A stretch of DNA of 33,113 nucleotides from an uncultured Christiangramia sp. Its GTDB lineage: Bacteria > Bacteroidota > Bacteroidia > Flavobacteriales > Flavobacteriaceae. The stretch spans positions 1 to 33,113 of the forward strand of contig NZ_CAJWRQ010000020.1 of assembly GCF_913046405.1 (NCBI RefSeq), in the 5' to 3' direction. Below, piece by piece: positions 32,464 to 33,113 of the stretch (position 1 is its first letter; every line of letters starts with the position of its first letter). The notes beneath the pieces are model-generated. The model was not told the origin of the DNA. It ran no database searches and saw only the letters and a list, made by a program, of their open reading frames with translations. Made by a program: the position numbers and the translations under genes.

Positions 32464-33113
32464 CTACCATTTAATAATTGCACTTCCCCAGGTGAAGCCA
32501 CTTCCAAAAGCAGCCAGCACCACGGTATCTCCTTGTTTTACTTTACCCTGTTCCCAGGCTTCAGTAAGAGCAATGGGAATAGAAGCCGCAGTGGTATTTC
32601 CATATTTCTGAATGTTATTATAAACCTTGTCATCTGCAAGTTTGAATTTCTGCTGCACAAATTGAGATATCCTCAAATTCGCCTGGTGCGGGATAAGCAT
32701 ATCAATATCTGAAACTGAAAGTCCGTTTTCCTTAAGCCCTTCATTGATCACTTCTGAAAATCTCTGGATCGCATTTTTAAACACGAACTGCCCATTCATA
32801 TAAGGATAGTAAGGAATATCATCTCCTTGTGGATTCTCTGCTATGATCTCTGGCACCCAGTGGTTCGTGCTTGGTCCTTTTAGTGACAATTCAAGTGCAT
32901 GTTTCCCTTCAGAATGTAAATGTGTGGAAAGAATTCCCTGCCCGTTGTGATCACTTCTCGTGAGTACGGCTGCTCCCGCCCCATCACCAAAAATAACTGA
33001 AACCGATCGCCCTCTGGTCGTAAAATCAAGACCACCACTATGATTTTCACTACCAATGACCAGTACGTTCTTATACATTCCCGTCTTGATGAATTGATCT
33101 GCTACTGAAACTG
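32464..33113 (-). CDS. fabH: 3-Oxoacyl-ACP synthase III, partial (N-terminus beyond window)
   Basis: This is the C-terminal part of a thiolase-fold condensing enzyme that starts fatty acid chains from acetyl-CoA and malonyl-ACP. The reading frame runs without a stop to the right window edge (the residues before MYKNVLVIGSE read VSVADQFIKTG), so the internal ATG at 33078 is not the start and the active-site Cys lies outside. The remaining catalytic residues are visible: His in IPHQANLRI (codon 32686-32688) and Asn in YGNTTAASIP (codon 32596-32598). FGDGAGAAVL is typical of FabH. Downstream is a shared terminator. Which of several possible KAS III copies this is cannot be told. Confidence 0.9.
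   Translation of the reverse strand, partial: VSVADQFIKTGMYKNVLVIGSENHSGGLDFTTRGRSVSVIFGDGAGAAVLTRSDHNGQGILSTHLHSEGKHALELSLKGPSTNHWVPEIIAENPQGDDIPYYPYMNGQFVFKNAIQRFSEVINEGLKENGLSVSDIDMLIPHQANLRISQFVQQKFKLADDKVYNNIQKYGNTTAASIPIALTEAWEQGKVKQGDTVVLAAFGSGFTWGSAIIKW

Noticed and set aside
1-33113. Mobile element, prophage, CRISPR array, tRNA or rRNA
   Set aside because: No transposase, integrase, regular repeat-spacer pattern, tRNA cloverleaf or rRNA-like stretch was seen on reading; gaps are short and mostly filled with terminators and promoters.

Overview
The window looks like an ordinary chromosomal stretch from a marine-type Flavobacteriaceae (Bacteroidota); the gene set and style resemble Gramella/Christiangramia, but I cannot confirm the genus from sequence alone. 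The reasons are low GC, many secretion signals ending in ...AQ, SSC-type lipoboxes, TAnnTTTG-like -7 boxes, few strong Shine-Dalgarno sites, a menaquinone-only quinone pathway and typical Bacteroidota families (CIA30, DUF4136, DUF2007, OmpA lipoprotein, short MenE). I see no tRNA, rRNA, CRISPR array, insertion sequence, integrase or phage gene. No gene-free stretch exceeds about 210 bases.

Left block (47-7723, minus strand): a compact run holA - menA - MBL-fold hydrolase - menC - CPBP protease - menE - CIA30 protein - M24 peptidase, ending at an intrinsic terminator at the window edge. It supplies three menaquinone steps (OSB synthase, OSB-CoA ligase, DHNA prenyltransferase). menF/D/B/H and the methyltransferase are not in the window.

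7724-11371 (plus): a stand-alone HsdR-N-like PD-(D/E)XK protein translationally coupled to a family 2 glycosyltransferase, then a strongly terminated OmpA-family lipoprotein gene and a lipoprotein with an HExxH metalloprotease signature. 11419-15800 (minus): an alpha/beta hydrolase, a YciO-type YrdC protein, a small Tudor-like protein and a UvrD/PcrA helicase that begins with TTG.

15954-19897 (plus): a tight operon of a secreted DsrE-like protein, a secreted M20D amidohydrolase, a membrane-anchored FMN/3Fe-4S glutamate-synthase-like protein and an unknown membrane protein. It converges with a 17-base overlap on a minus operon (19881-23822) of an M1 aminopeptidase and two tandem patatin-like lipases that are paralogues of each other.

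23948-29661 (plus): recG, a TPR protein and pheT, the last with a good -7 box. 29736-31004 (minus): a DUF4136 lipoprotein and a secreted fasciclin protein. 31191-32418 (plus): an unknown two-helix membrane protein, a DUF2007 protein and an overlapping small membrane protein. The right edge cuts through fabH on the minus strand.

Nothing here is a clear new defence or mobile system. The best leads are the two unassigned enzymes embedded in the menaquinone run, the tandem patatins behind an exopeptidase, the DsrE/M20D/glutamate-synthase-like operon, and the solo HsdR-N protein beside holA and a glycosyltransferase.
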